From the NCBI GenBank assembly GCA_903835255.1, contig CAILMI010000055.1:1-64000 (forward strand): 64,000 nucleotides of DNA, in the 5' to 3' direction. Position 1 is the stretch's first letter; the number at the start of each line of letters is the position of its first letter. The DNA comes from an uncultured Verrucomicrobia subdivision 3 bacterium (lineage in GTDB: Bacteria > Verrucomicrobiota > Verrucomicrobiia > Limisphaerales > UBA11358). Positions 1 through 9,170 of the stretch are shown piece after piece. Position numbers and translations under genes: made by a program. The notes under the pieces are model-generated. The model made no database searches. It was not told the origin of the DNA and was given only the letters and a program-made list of their open reading frames with translations.

Positions 1-3000
1 ATCGTTGGTCTGCAGCGTCGCCAATCTCACTTTTACCCCCTGAGTGGCATACCGCACCAGGCTGTCGCTGCCCGCCACCGGCGCAGAATTGATGTTCTGA
101 TCGGGCGCCAGCGCGTTGGTGGTGCCCAGGAAGTTGCCGTCCCCAGCATATTCCGTCACCACGGTATGGGTGGTGTGGGAGAGGCTGGCGATGCTGTAGC
201 TGGCGATGCCAGCGGTCAGGGTGCCCGAACCGGCCACGCTGCCATCGATGCGGAAGTTGACCGAGCCGGTGGGTGTGCCAGCGCCCGGTGAGACCGCTCC
301 CAGCGTCAACGTAAAGGTCACGCTCGAACCTGCTGCCGCCGGATTGGCCGAGGACGTGAGCGCTTGAGTCAGACTCGCCTTACCCACCATCACGCTCACC
401 GTGTTGGTCGCCACGGTGTAATTCACCGTATCCCCCGGCGTGAAAGTCACCAGCACATTTGTCACGCCCACGTTGGGAACCCGTGTCGGATATACAAAGT
501 TCGTCGACGCCATCACCACCATAGCGCCCGCCAGATTTGTGAACACCCCGCCCGTAACAACCGAACTCGCCAGTGTCTGGCCGTACATAATTCCACTCGC
601 CACCGGTGACGTCGCTGCAATCGGCGTCCCCCGGCTGATCGTGAGGGTGGTGCTGCCGTTGGTTACTCCGTTCAGGTTGGCATCGCCGACGTAAGCGTAG
701 GTGACAGCATAAACTCCGTTGGGAACGGTTGCCGTCGGGAAAGCCACACTGAACGCTCCAGCACCGCCCACCACTGACGCATTGGTCGCCAGCCCGTTGA
801 TCGTCACAGTCACCACTTCTCCATTCGTCGGATACAGGGGACCGTCGGCGCTCACCGTGCCGCTCAAGGTCACCGTCGGAGTGCCGTATGCGATGCTCTG
901 ACTGGCAGTCACCCCGGAGATCGTCGGTGTGGCCTTGCTAATCTGTTGTACCTGCGTGGCCGAAGTGATCGCGCTCGGCGAAGTGCTCGCCGCCGTGATC
1001 GTGGGCGTGCCTGCTTTTGAGTCCTGATAGGTGAAGCTGACGCTGCTGAAACCATTAGTGAGGATCAGCGGACTGGCAGGAGTGAATGTCACCGGCCCCG
1101 CTGAACTGCTCGATAAGGTCACCGTGCGATTGGCATCCGCTGTGTTGGTGTTGCCGAACGCGTCCCGTCGCTGAACGGTGAGAGTCGCGGACACCGCCCC
1201 CGCCGTATTGGTCACCGGCGCGGTCGTAAACACAAGCTGGCTCGCCGCTGCCGGAGTCACTCCCACATTGCCGCTCAGCCCGGTCTTAGAGTTCCCATCC
1301 GTTGCGGTGACCGTGACGGTCTGGGCCACAGTGTCCTTGGTGCTGATGGTAAAAGTGCCTGAAGCGAGCGTCTTGTTGGCGTCGCCAAACATGCCGTTGC
1401 CATCGCTGTCAAATTGGGCGCTCCCGCTGCTGGTCATGGCGACCGAGGTGGCGCTATCGTCGGGCACGGTCTGATTTAAAATATCCCTGGCTGTCACCGT
1501 CGTGTTGAATGCGACGCCGGCGGTCTGCGGTGAGGTGGCGCTGATGGTGTAGCCGTTGATGATCTGCTCGCCGATGGCAAAATCGCCGAAGGCCGTCAGG
1601 TTGGTGGCGCCGGTGCTGGTTGACCCTCGCGCGCCGGTGGAGGTGGCGGCCCAGGCACTGCCGCTGTAGCGACGGGTCACCAATTTGGAGATTGCGGCGG
1701 CGCTGTCCACATCGCCTGACTGGAAGCTGAAGGTCGGGTCGCATGCGGAAACCACGAGACCGCTGGCGGTCAATGTCCAGTAGCGGTTCACGCTTTTGGC
1801 CGAGTTGAGCCCGTTGGTGGCGGCCGTCGTCCCCGGATGATCGCCTGCCGTGGTCTTGGCCAGTAAGGTGCCCGCGGTGGTCACATTTAACGCCGCGAGG
1901 CTGACCGGCGTGTAATTGGTGTCGCCAATGGGGTAGGTAAAGGACTGTCCGCTGCCAGTGCTGAACGCTTTCTGCAAATTGCCGCGAATATAGCTGTTGC
2001 TGCTGGCACCGACCGTGACGGCGTTGGTGGAAAGATTAATTTGATTGGTCCCGGTGACGATATCCCCAGAGGTCAGTGTCAGGACGCCGTTGGTGACCGT
2101 CACGTTAGTGGCGAGAATTAAATCGCCGCTGTTGTTGAGGGTCAGGTTGGTTAAAACCGTCGGGCTGAAGGGAAGTTCCGGGCCGTTGGTCACGCCTATG
2201 ATTCCTTGATAGCTCACACCGATCGTGGCGCCGAAGGTGGGAGCCGCGGAAATCCATCCGGTGTAGCGGGTGATAAGGCCGCCGCGGGCCATCGTGAGCA
2301 GGGAGGAGACGGCAGTGAACTTGCCGACGCCGAGGGTGAGATTAGTCAGGGTGGTTGCGCGGTTCAGGGTCACTCCGGCTGAATTGGTGATGATTACATT
2401 CCCGGTGACCGTCGCGGGCAGGCCGTTGCTGGTGAATTGCGCGGTCGTGCCGTTATAAATGTAATGGGCCGCGGGGTTGAAATTCCGCGTGGTGGTTTGG
2501 ATGTTTCCAAACGCACCGGTCGATGCAATGCCCGAAGCGGAGCCGATACCCAAGGTGCTGCCCGCCTGATTGGTGAACGTGCCGGTGCCGCTGATGATTT
2601 GGTTTCCCATCTGTAAGCTGGAGCCATTTATGAGGGTGCACGTTGCGCCGACGGTGAAGTTGGTACGAGCTATTACCAACCCTGTGGTGTTTGAATTAAT
2701 CACACTGCTGAAGGCGCAGACTTGAGATCCCGCGATATCCTGGTCATCGCTGCCATTGAACACGACAGTGGTGGCAGAGGGGGAAAAAACAGGACTGCCG
2801 TTGTTAGTCAAACTACCGGCGATGGCGATGGTATTGGCCGCGGTGTTAAACCCAGGGTCAACTGCGTTATCAATCAGCATATCGAAGAACCTGTAAGTGC
2901 CGGGGCTCGCAAATCCACCTGGGCCGGCACTGGCTGTAAATTGAATCGTGCCACCGGAGCAGGCAAAATTGGCTGGGGTTGTCGGTTTGTAGTCATGGGA

Positions 3001-3714
3001 TATATTCAAAAGCCCGCCAGAGACTGCCATCGTGCCTGTGCCGGTGAGATCCTTTATTGCGTTGGTGCCGCCCGATTGTCGGAGCGACCCATTGACCACG
3101 ATGGAATCCGATAGCGCGGTGGCCGTATTTGCTGCCATCCAGATCAAGCCGCCGGAATTAGTCAGCACCCCACCCGAGTTGATGGTTAGCGTGTTGTTAC
3201 AAACAAAAATACCGGCCGATTGCTGGAGCGTGCCGCTCAGTGAAACGGCACCCTGGATGGAGTTTGAGCCTCCAGTTTGAATAAAAAAAGTTCCTGCATT
3301 GAACGTCCCAGCCCCAGTAGCAATCGTTCCCCCGGAATTAGTCACAGCAGAAGTGCCGGACATGGTCAAAGTTCCGGACAAATTCAAAGCTCCACCGGAT
3401 ACAGTGAGGGTCGCCGCCGCACCGGTGCCGGTCGCGCCCATACTGATGGAGGTACCCACCGCTGAACCGCTTGAGATGATCGGATAGCGGCTGTTGCCGT
3501 TGGTCAGTGTCAACGTGTCTGCGGCCGCGGGCGTGTTAGTGGGCGACCAGTTGCCGCCCGTGTTCCAGCCCGTGTCCGTTGCGCCGGTCCAAGTCCGCGC
3601 CGTGCCCGCGGCTGAACAGGTCCAGGCGCTCGCTAGAGCTATCAAAAAAATCCCGTTGAAAAAAACAGATCTCCCGAAGCTGTTTTTTAAAAATTGGATG
3701 CGGGGGGAATTCAC
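1..3714 (-). CDS. Giant secreted autotransporter-strand repeat protein with Ig-like domains (C-terminus outside window)
   Basis: The reverse frame is open without a stop from 3813 to the window edge, so at least 1,238 residues are visible and the C-terminus is missing. A signal-peptide-like segment (FNGIFLIALASAW, then an Ala/Gly cleavage area) precedes the motif TWTGATDTGWNTGGNW, typical of autotransporter-associated beta-strand repeat proteins. Next come about 550 residues of Gly/Ser/Thr/Asn-rich beta-helix-like sequence, then Ig-like modules (for example ASQSIAYGTPTVTLSG) and a cadherin/Big_9-like stretch (SAPVAGSDS) at the edge. No in-frame ATG exists before about 3441. GTG at 3714 gives the best signal peptide and TTG at 3777 is an alternative. 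Likely a surface or secreted adhesion/matrix protein; this role is inferred from domain type only. Confidence 0.8.
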   Translation of the reverse strand, partial: MNSPRIQFLKNSFGRSVFFNGIFLIALASAWTCSAAGTARTWTGATDTGWNTGGNWSPTNTPAAADTLTLTNGNSRYPIISSGSAVGTSISMGATGTGAAATLTVSGGALNLSGTLTMSGTSAVTNSGGTIATGAGTFNAGTFFIQTGGSNSIQGAVSLSGTLQQSAGIFVCNNTLTINSGGVLTNSGGLIWMAANTATALSDSIVVNGSLRQSGGTNAIKDLTGTGTMAVSGGLLNISHDYKPTTPANFACSGGTIQFTASAGPGGFASPGTYRFFDMLIDNAVDPGFNTAANTIAIAGSLTNNGSPVFSPSATTVVFNGSDDQDIAGSQVCAFSSVINSNTTGLVIARTNFTVGATCTLINGSSLQMGNQIISGTGTFTNQAGSTLGIGSASGIASTGAFGNIQTTTRNFNPAAHYIYNGTTAQFTSNGLPATVTGNVIITNSAGVTLNRATTLTNLTLGVGKFTAVSSLLTMARGGLITRYTGWISAAPTFGATIGVSYQGIIGVTNGPELPFSPTVLTNLTLNNSGDLILATNVTVTNGVLTLTSGDIVTGTNQINLSTNAVTVGASSNSYIRGNLQKAFSTGSGQSFTYPIGDTNYTPVSLAALNVTTAGTLLAKTTAGDHPGTTAATNGLNSAKSVNRYWTLTASGLVVSACDPTFSFQSGDVDSAAAISKLVTRRYSGSAWAATSTGARGSTSTGATNLTAFGDFAIGEQIINGYTISATSPQTAGVAFNTTVTARDILNQTVPDDSATSVAMTSSGSAQFDSDGNGMFGDANKTLASGTFTISTKDTVAQTVTVTATDGNSKTGLSGNVGVTPAAASQLVFTTAPVTNTAGAVSATLTVQRRDAFGNTNTADANRTVTLSSSSAGPVTFTPASPLILTNGFSSVSFTYQDSKAGTPTITAASTSPSAITSATQVQQISKATPTISGVTASQSIAYGTPTVTLSGTVSADGPLYPTNGEVVTVTINGLATNASVVGGAGAFSVAFPTATVPNGVYAVTYAYVGDANLNGVTNGSTTLTISRGTPIAATSPVASGIMYGQTLASSVVTGGVFTNLAGAMVVMASTNFVYPTRVPNVGVTNVLVTFTPGDTVNYTVATNTVSVMVGKASLTQALTSSANPAAAGSSVTFTLTLGAVSPGAGTPTGSVNFRIDGSVAGSGTLTAGIASYSIASLSHTTHTVVTEYAGDGNFLGTTNALAPDQNINSAPVAGSDSLVRYATQGVKVRLATLQTND

Positions 3715-4365
3715 CGCGTCTCGGCCAGAGATACGGATGGAGATCGCCGCCCTCAAATGGATAAGCCCGCTTTTCAAAATGAAATTTTTTTGGTTCTCAC
3801 AGCCTGCCTCCCTTTAAAAACTTCCCGGTCTTCCGAGCCGTCCCTTTTCCTGGAAATGCCGAACACGGATGAGTTCCTGATGAACTTTGAGGCTGGAGAC
3901 TAAGAGGGCGCGCGTGCGGCGCCTATCGGCAAGCTGGGACTCCGCTCAGTGGGGAAAGTCTTATTAGAACTAAAGAATTCACCCGGCATCCGCTTCTGAA
4001 AAAAAACGGGAGGTATGGGCACGGAGGGTGTTGCGTCGATTTTTTAAACGGGCCCCACTGGCGTGGGCTGGGTGTATCCACTGGATTTTTTGGCTTTTAA
4101 AAGACAGGGGTCCTCGCTTCGGGGACCGGGGGTTGCCGTCCGTTAGAGCCTGTCTGAAAATGTGGGGGGGGGGGCGGGCATCCCTGCCAGCCGTAGAAGC
4201 AGTGCGTCCAGCCCGATGAAAAAAACCGCACGCATTGCAATCACGGTCTTGCAGTGTTCTGGCGCACCTTTCATCGGAAAGAATGGGAAATGGCCCCTCC
4301 TCTCCCATGAGAATGGGAACGGACGGGAGAAGACAGGGGCGATCTCAAGTGGCGCGAACGCGCAC
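3715..4365. other. Intergenic region without a convincing gene
   Basis: About 650 bases lie between the giant surface-protein gene and the EVE gene. Short ORFs occur on both strands but have no recognisable domain, signal peptide or ribosome-binding site. The right part holds a G-run near 4163-4174 and a hairpin near 4109-4127. The left part should contain the promoter of the giant protein; I could not identify a clear -35/-10 pair. Confidence 0.5.
4097..4127 (-). terminator. Possible terminator downstream of the EVE gene
   Basis: On the minus strand the hairpin GGTCCCCG/CGAGGACC (one G-T pair, three-base loop, 4109-4127) is followed by CCCTGTCTTTTAAAA, a short T-tract. It lies about 240 bases past the EVE stop codon. 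The U-tract is weak, so this is tentative. Confidence 0.35.
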
Positions 4366-4785
4366 TCAGGCTGGAATCTTCGTGCCGGACACTTCTAAAA
4401 GATGGCGAAATTGAACTGGTGTCAGCGGCGTCACCGACAGCCGCGATTGTTTCACCAGCGGCATCTCCCGCAGCACCGCGTCGGCCTTGATGTCTTCTAG
4501 CCCCACCGGGCGGACGAGGGCCCGCACGGGAACCAGGTCCACACAGGACCAGTCCCCTTCCGTGGCGGTGGCATCGGCATAAAACTCCCGGGCCACCCGG
4601 GCCACTCCCACCACCTGCTTCTCGGTGACGCTGTGATAGAAGCAGACTAAGTCGCCGGATTTCATGGCGCGCAGATTATTCCGCGCCTGGAAGTTCCGCA
4701 CGCCGGTCCACGCCGTCCGCCCATCCTTGACCAATGCCGCCCACGCATAGGCGGCGGGTTCTGATTTGACGAGCCAGTAATTCAT
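4366..4785 (-). CDS. EVE domain-containing protein (THYN1-like)
   Basis: This 139-residue protein is one EVE domain, a PUA-like fold related to thymocyte nuclear protein 1 and thought to bind modified nucleobases in nucleic acid. It starts MNYWLVKSEP, the standard EVE beginning. It continues with WTGVRNFQARNNLRAMKSGD and the FYHS element, which form the usual recognition pocket, and ends near LLEVSG. Length and motif order match the bacterial family. It is divergent from the neighbouring yggS, with about 80 bases between the starts. The physiological substrate of bacterial EVE proteins is not settled, so no pathway is assigned. Confidence 0.9.
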   Translation of the reverse strand: MNYWLVKSEPAAYAWAALVKDGRTAWTGVRNFQARNNLRAMKSGDLVCFYHSVTEKQVVGVARVAREFYADATATEGDWSCVDLVPVRALVRPVGLEDIKADAVLREMPLVKQSRLSVTPLTPVQFRHLLEVSGTKIPA

Positions 4786-4868
4786 GCCCGGATTTTAACC
4801 GCGGTTTAAAAGGGATGCACGCGGATAAAATCGTTTCGCCTCCCCTGCCCGTCTGGCAGACTCCGGCC

Positions 4869-5561
4869 ATGGATTTGGCCGCCAACCTGGAATTGATTCG
4901 CCAGCGCATCACCGCCGCCTGCAACCGCAGCGGGCGCACGCCGGATTCCGTCACCCTGATGGCCGTGACTAAAACCCAGCTGCCTGAAACCGTGGGCGCC
5001 GCCGCCGATCTTGGGCTGATGTTGTTCGGCGAAAACAAAGTGCAGGAGGCGAAAGCCAAAATCCCCCTGTGCTCCGGCAAGCTTCGCTGGCATTTCATCG
5101 GCCATCTGCAATCCAACAAGTGCCGCGACGCCGTCCACTGCTTTGAGATGATCCAGAGCGTGGACAGCCTCTCCCTGGCGCAGGAAATCAGCCGGCGCGC
5201 TGGCGAGGCGGGCAGGACGATGCCGGTGCTGCTGGAGGTCAATCTGGCCGGCGAGGCGAGCAAGTTCGGCTATCGGCCGGAGGCGCTGCTGGGCGAATTG
5301 GATTCGCTCCGGGCACTGCAGCGGATCGAAATTCAGGGATTGATGACCGTGCCGCCGTGGACGCCTGAGCCCGAGCTTTCACGGCCTTACTTCCGGCAGC
5401 TGCGCGAATTAAAAGCGGAATGCGAGCAGAGGCTGGGATATGGGCTGCCTCATTTGAGCATGGGCATGAGCGGCGATTTCGAAGTGGCCATTGAAGAGGG
5501 ATCCACGCTGGTGCGGGTGGGGACTGCCCTGTTCGGCCCGCGCCGGTCCAAAACCGTCTAG
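4869..5561 (+). CDS. yggS: YggS/PLPBP family pyridoxal phosphate homeostasis protein
   Basis: A 230-residue single-domain fold-type III PLP-binding protein that helps maintain free vitamin B6 and amino-acid balance without known enzymatic activity. Visible family elements are AVTKTQ (the PLP lysine), GENKVQEA, WHFIGHLQSNK, SVDSL, LLEVNLAGEASKFG, IQGLMTVPPW and LSMGMSGDFEVAIEEG followed by RVGTALFG. The frame is open upstream to 4815, but ATG 4869 puts the start 35 residues before the PLP lysine, as expected; the upstream extension has no family resemblance. pdxH, encoding the last B6 biosynthesis step, is 12 kb away, so the two are not an operon. Confidence 0.95.
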   Translation: MDLAANLELIRQRITAACNRSGRTPDSVTLMAVTKTQLPETVGAAADLGLMLFGENKVQEAKAKIPLCSGKLRWHFIGHLQSNKCRDAVHCFEMIQSVDSLSLAQEISRRAGEAGRTMPVLLEVNLAGEASKFGYRPEALLGELDSLRALQRIEIQGLMTVPPWTPEPELSRPYFRQLRELKAECEQRLGYGLPHLSMGMSGDFEVAIEEGSTLVRVGTALFGPRRSKTV

Positions 5562-5618
5562 CCCGCCCGCCGCTGGATCCAGCTCGAAATTCATTCCAGA
5601 CGGGTCGAACCCAAGTCC

Positions 5619-5819
5619 GTTAAACCGGAATTCCGAAGCGAGCTTTTGTGAAAAATGAATAAGACAGCGCGCTGCGCTGTCCCCGCCCGCGCGGAGCGGG
5701 TGGGACAAAGTGTGCCCGGTTTCACGCGCCACCCGCTTGTTTCGGCGCCTGACACTGCGCTCGGCGACCGGGACGGCGCAGCGCGCCTTCCCTACCCCAT
5801 TTCGGAATTCGGGTTAAAA
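5619..5819. repeat. MITE-like element with terminal inverted repeats, copy 1
   Basis: A roughly 200-base non-coding element. Its left end (5619-5637) and right end (5801-5819) are inverted repeats matching at 16 of 19 positions, with the core GAATTCCGAA. The inside carries GC-rich palindromes, including TGCGCTCGGCGACC and GACGGCGCAGCGCGCC. A second copy sits at 50062-50243 with the same ends and the same internal blocks. No transposase is encoded. The right terminal repeat supplies the TAA stop of the multicopper oxidase gene on the minus strand. Mobility is inferred from structure only. Confidence 0.7.
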
Positions 5820-8540
5820 TTTCCGCAACTGAGTCTGGGCCTTATTATTCATGCCAATCGAGGTGAAGGCAGTTTCGCGGGACTTCCACCAACAGGCAAT
5901 CACCGGTTCCGACGGACCGTTCGGAAGCGATTGATAGGTGGCGGCAATGTTCACGGCGCGTTTCAAGTCTCCAAAAGGACGAAAGGTCAGCGTGGGAACG
6001 GGAGCAGCCTCCTCGGCCGGTGGATAGACCTCCATCACCCCCGCCATGGCGTGCATCATGGTGTCTTCCAAGAGATCGTGCACATTCCAAACGGACACAG
6101 TTCCAACATTGGCCCCCTGCTCCGGAGTCCCTACAAGATTGGGATAATAGCTAGGAATGTTCGAAGGGGCGAGATAGCCGACTGCCACCCGCAGTCCCTC
6201 GGTGCTCTTCGGATCGCCGAGCGTCTGGGTGAAGCACTTCATCGGATCCTCGGCGCCCTCAACAATGTCACGCCCGCTGAGCGCCGTCACAATAGCCTCC
6301 CGCCCACGCCCCGCCGAGACGATGATGTCATCATAATTGTCCGCGTCGACATCGCCGATGGCGACATTCACGCCATGCGGGAAAATTCCGGGAAGAACGT
6401 TGGTGAACACCCGGATTAAATTCCCGGAAGTATCAAAGAGTTTGACCGTGGCATTGCCGCGCGCACGGGAACCGACCGCCACCCGGACCGAGCCATCCGC
6501 ACTCACCCCGCCCACCGCCACGCTCACGCCCGCAATGCCGGCCTTGCCCGAAAACGCCTTAAACGACGCCGACGGCACCAGCGATCCGTTGGTGTATATC
6601 TTCACCCACGACTTCCCCGCACCCGTCCCGATCGCCATCGTGTCTTTCACCGTCAGGGTCTTATATACCGCATTGGCCTCATCGGCATTCGCCGGAAGAG
6701 GGTCCGGCAATTGAATCCCATTTGTGTCCGTGCCGATGCCCGATGCCGCCACAACCGGGAAACCCGGGAAAGGTCGGAGGGTGGCCAGGGAATCCCCCTG
6801 GCCATTGAGAACCAGCGTCCCCCGATCGGCAGCGGTGGCCAGCGCCAGACGCTTTCCATCCCTGCCTCCATACTGGAAAACTGGGGACATCATCCCCTCA
6901 TCTTCGTGCTCCAAGATGTGACAATGCCAGACGTACTTGCCCGGGTAGTTCTGCACCCGGAACCGAACCGTCACGCTGGAGAATGCGGGGACCATGATCA
7001 CATCCAGCGGCGACACATAGTTGACCGCATTGAAAAAAGGAAGATTATCCAACGAGGGATAGACAGGGAACCCCCCCACTTGTGTGACAATAAAATTTCC
7101 CTGATGGATATGAAACGGATGATTCAGGGGACCCGCATTGAGAATGGTCCACTCCTGGACGGTCCCGATTTCGAGTTGCGGCATCACTCCCTCGCCAAAC
7201 TTTTTGCCATTGATGTAAAAATGATCGATGCCGGAATCCCCATTGATGGCATTCCCGCCCTGCTGGAGACTAAAAAATGTTTTAACATCCGGGATGGCAC
7301 TCCACAGCGGGTCTTCCACCTGGTTGGTAAACACCGGCAAGGCATTGGTCACGGGATCGCCCTCGACCACGATGGTCGCCAGAACATAGTACAGGGGCGA
7401 ACCGTTATTGGAATAGTCGCGCGCCGGAGCCTCCTCGCCGCCCCACCCGTCGATCAGATAGAACGTGCCCGTGTTCGTCGGGGCCTGCACCACCAGGCTC
7501 ATCCGGTTGCCCGTTCCCAGCAATGACTGAGAAGCAATATCGGATATCCGGATCAGGTCGGGTCCGAGGGTGCCGGTGTACGGATGAACAAAGGCGCTAT
7601 TCCCGTCCCGGGCGATGATGGTTGCCGTCCAGGGATGCGCAAGATTTTCATCGGCAATAATCGGACAAATCGCGCCCCGGGCAGAGAGCATGCCCATGTT
7701 CCAGACCTGCGCTTCATTGGGCCGAATCCGGATGATCGGGTTCATCTGGCCATTAATCCGCTTCTGCCACCCGGCGGTGGCATTGGTTCCATAATCACTC
7801 GAAGAAAGAGCGGCCATCTTGTTGCTCTGAAGATTCACTTCCGAGAACGCCATGGCGATCTCGCGCAGCTGCCCCTTGTATTGGGGCCAGGCATCCAGCG
7901 GATCTCCCACCATAATGAAGCCCGCCAATCCGCCCTGCACCTGCCATTTGCTCACTTCGTGCACGTGCGGGTGATACCAGTTCAGCCCCACGCTGTTCTC
8001 ATAGCGCTCAACCGGAATCACCACCTCCATCGTGTGCGGATGGTACGGATGCGGATGCAACTGGACGTAGATATTATCCGCCTGGCTCAAACAGGGCGCG
8101 TGTGAGCCGTGATAATGGAAGTTTGAGGTGAAAATGGGATTGGACGGATCATTGGTGCCGGCCAGCTCATTATGAAGATGAATCTTCAGGGTGTCACCGG
8201 GCTGCAATTGCAGCATCGTTCCAGGAAATCCAGCGTCGTAACCATCCCACCGATACGCCATCGCATAATAAGGACCATTCGTGTCCGGGTTGCTATAAAT
8301 CGCCTCGCCCCCATAGTAAATGGGGTTAACACCAAAGCCGGCAGTAACCATGTCCACATCCGCTTCCAGAACGCCATTCGTGCTGCGAATCACGTCCATC
8401 TCACGCAAATCCTGCTGCGTGTAAGAATAGTTGTCCGGAAAAATAAGATTGGGCGCCGCCGCAAATCCAACGCCCCCCTGACAAGCCATCCAAACCCCCG
8501 CCCCGACAAAAATTTTTAAGGCAAAATTTAGCTTTTTCAT
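5814..8540 (-). CDS. Secreted multicopper oxidase with C-terminal FG-GAP/VCBS-like region
   Basis: A 908-residue exported protein. The signal peptide begins MKKLNFALK and ends near GFAAAPN; this ATG is preferred over one 13 codons upstream. The N-terminal about 560 residues are cupredoxin domains with all four copper motifs: HYHGSH, WYHPHVHE, HPFHIHQ and HCHILEHEDEGMM, giving a type 1 site with an axial Met and the trinuclear cluster. It probably oxidises a phenolic, metal or organic substrate with O2 in the periplasm or outside; the substrate cannot be told. The remaining about 300 residues hold FG-GAP/VCBS-like repeats (VAIGDVDADNYDDIIVSAG), usually beta-propellers. The stop codon lies inside an inverted-repeat element, so the C-terminus may have been altered by its insertion. 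Confidence 0.9.
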   Translation of the reverse strand: MKKLNFALKIFVGAGVWMACQGGVGFAAAPNLIFPDNYSYTQQDLREMDVIRSTNGVLEADVDMVTAGFGVNPIYYGGEAIYSNPDTNGPYYAMAYRWDGYDAGFPGTMLQLQPGDTLKIHLHNELAGTNDPSNPIFTSNFHYHGSHAPCLSQADNIYVQLHPHPYHPHTMEVVIPVERYENSVGLNWYHPHVHEVSKWQVQGGLAGFIMVGDPLDAWPQYKGQLREIAMAFSEVNLQSNKMAALSSSDYGTNATAGWQKRINGQMNPIIRIRPNEAQVWNMGMLSARGAICPIIADENLAHPWTATIIARDGNSAFVHPYTGTLGPDLIRISDIASQSLLGTGNRMSLVVQAPTNTGTFYLIDGWGGEEAPARDYSNNGSPLYYVLATIVVEGDPVTNALPVFTNQVEDPLWSAIPDVKTFFSLQQGGNAINGDSGIDHFYINGKKFGEGVMPQLEIGTVQEWTILNAGPLNHPFHIHQGNFIVTQVGGFPVYPSLDNLPFFNAVNYVSPLDVIMVPAFSSVTVRFRVQNYPGKYVWHCHILEHEDEGMMSPVFQYGGRDGKRLALATAADRGTLVLNGQGDSLATLRPFPGFPVVAASGIGTDTNGIQLPDPLPANADEANAVYKTLTVKDTMAIGTGAGKSWVKIYTNGSLVPSASFKAFSGKAGIAGVSVAVGGVSADGSVRVAVGSRARGNATVKLFDTSGNLIRVFTNVLPGIFPHGVNVAIGDVDADNYDDIIVSAGRGREAIVTALSGRDIVEGAEDPMKCFTQTLGDPKSTEGLRVAVGYLAPSNIPSYYPNLVGTPEQGANVGTVSVWNVHDLLEDTMMHAMAGVMEVYPPAEEAAPVPTLTFRPFGDLKRAVNIAATYQSLPNGPSEPVIACWWKSRETAFTSIGMNNKAQTQLRKF

Positions 8541-8555
8541 AATTAAATAAACTTT

Positions 8556-8573
8556 AAAAAAAAGGGGGGGGGG
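8556..8573. other. A8-G10 homopolymer tract in the multicopper oxidase leader
   Basis: Eight A residues are followed directly by ten G residues, 15 to 33 bases upstream of the multicopper oxidase ATG (C10-T8 on its sense strand). No Shine-Dalgarno sequence is visible between tract and start. Such tracts can change length by slippage and so alter expression, but they are also places where assemblies err. Confidence 0.6.
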
Positions 8574-8697
8574 AATCAAGTATTTTTTAACAATCCGTCC
8601 TAAAAATTGCAGCGGTGAAGCAAAGAAGCGGACCTGCTGAGGGCAAACCCGTATATAAAGCCCTAAGAATTACCCCCTGGAACGAGAGCCACCCGCT

Positions 8698-9042
8698 TTA
8701 TTGGTCGCGGACTTCATCTCCCACCCGGGCGTCGCCTGAGACAATGTCCGCCACGGTATTGTCTTCATCCTGGGGTCCCGTAACGCGGAGAGCGGCCACC
8801 TTCAATCCGGCCCGGTAGAGGAAGAGGGTTTGATCTACCGGAGGGACCGGGGACATGGGAAAATTCAGCACCACAAACCGGCCGGCCTGATTATAAGCCG
8901 CCACGCGGCCGGCGAGCGACTCGGCGGACGTGACAATGGCGGCCGCCGGGGCGGACAGCCCCGCGGTCGAGGCGCGATGATGGGCGCAGCCGGAGAGAAC
9001 CATCAGGGCGGTCAGCAGGATCAGCGATGCGAGCCATTTCAT
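8698..9042 (-). CDS. Small predicted lipoprotein, function unknown
   Basis: A 114-residue protein with a classic lipoprotein signal: a short basic start (MKW), a hydrophobic core LASLILLTALMVLSG and lipobox LSGC with Cys19, followed by HH. The mature part contains FVVLNFPMSPVPP and a C-terminal segment (LKVAALRVTGPQDEDNTVADI, then SGDARVGDEV) that resembles the small beta-rich lipoproteins with a 'VTGP..DNTVADIVSG' pattern seen in Verrucomicrobia. I do not recognise a named family. It is likely anchored to a membrane on the periplasmic side. The preceding EamA gene is on the same strand with a gap of about 130 bases. Confidence 0.75.
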   Translation of the reverse strand: MKWLASLILLTALMVLSGCAHHRASTAGLSAPAAAIVTSAESLAGRVAAYNQAGRFVVLNFPMSPVPPVDQTLFLYRAGLKVAALRVTGPQDEDNTVADIVSGDARVGDEVRDQ

Positions 9043-9170
9043 GGCAATAGTAAAACGCGCACCGGCGGCCAGGTCAATTCACGATTCCACTGAGGAGAGG
9101 CGCACTTCCGCCGCCCGATCCCCTGCAGGGATATTTCGAGCGATTCGAAAAGCGAAAAAGATAAACATCC

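Noticed and set aside
3979-4308. 109-codon ORF on the minus strand
   Set aside because: No recognisable domain or ribosome-binding site, and it crosses the G-run and hairpin region.
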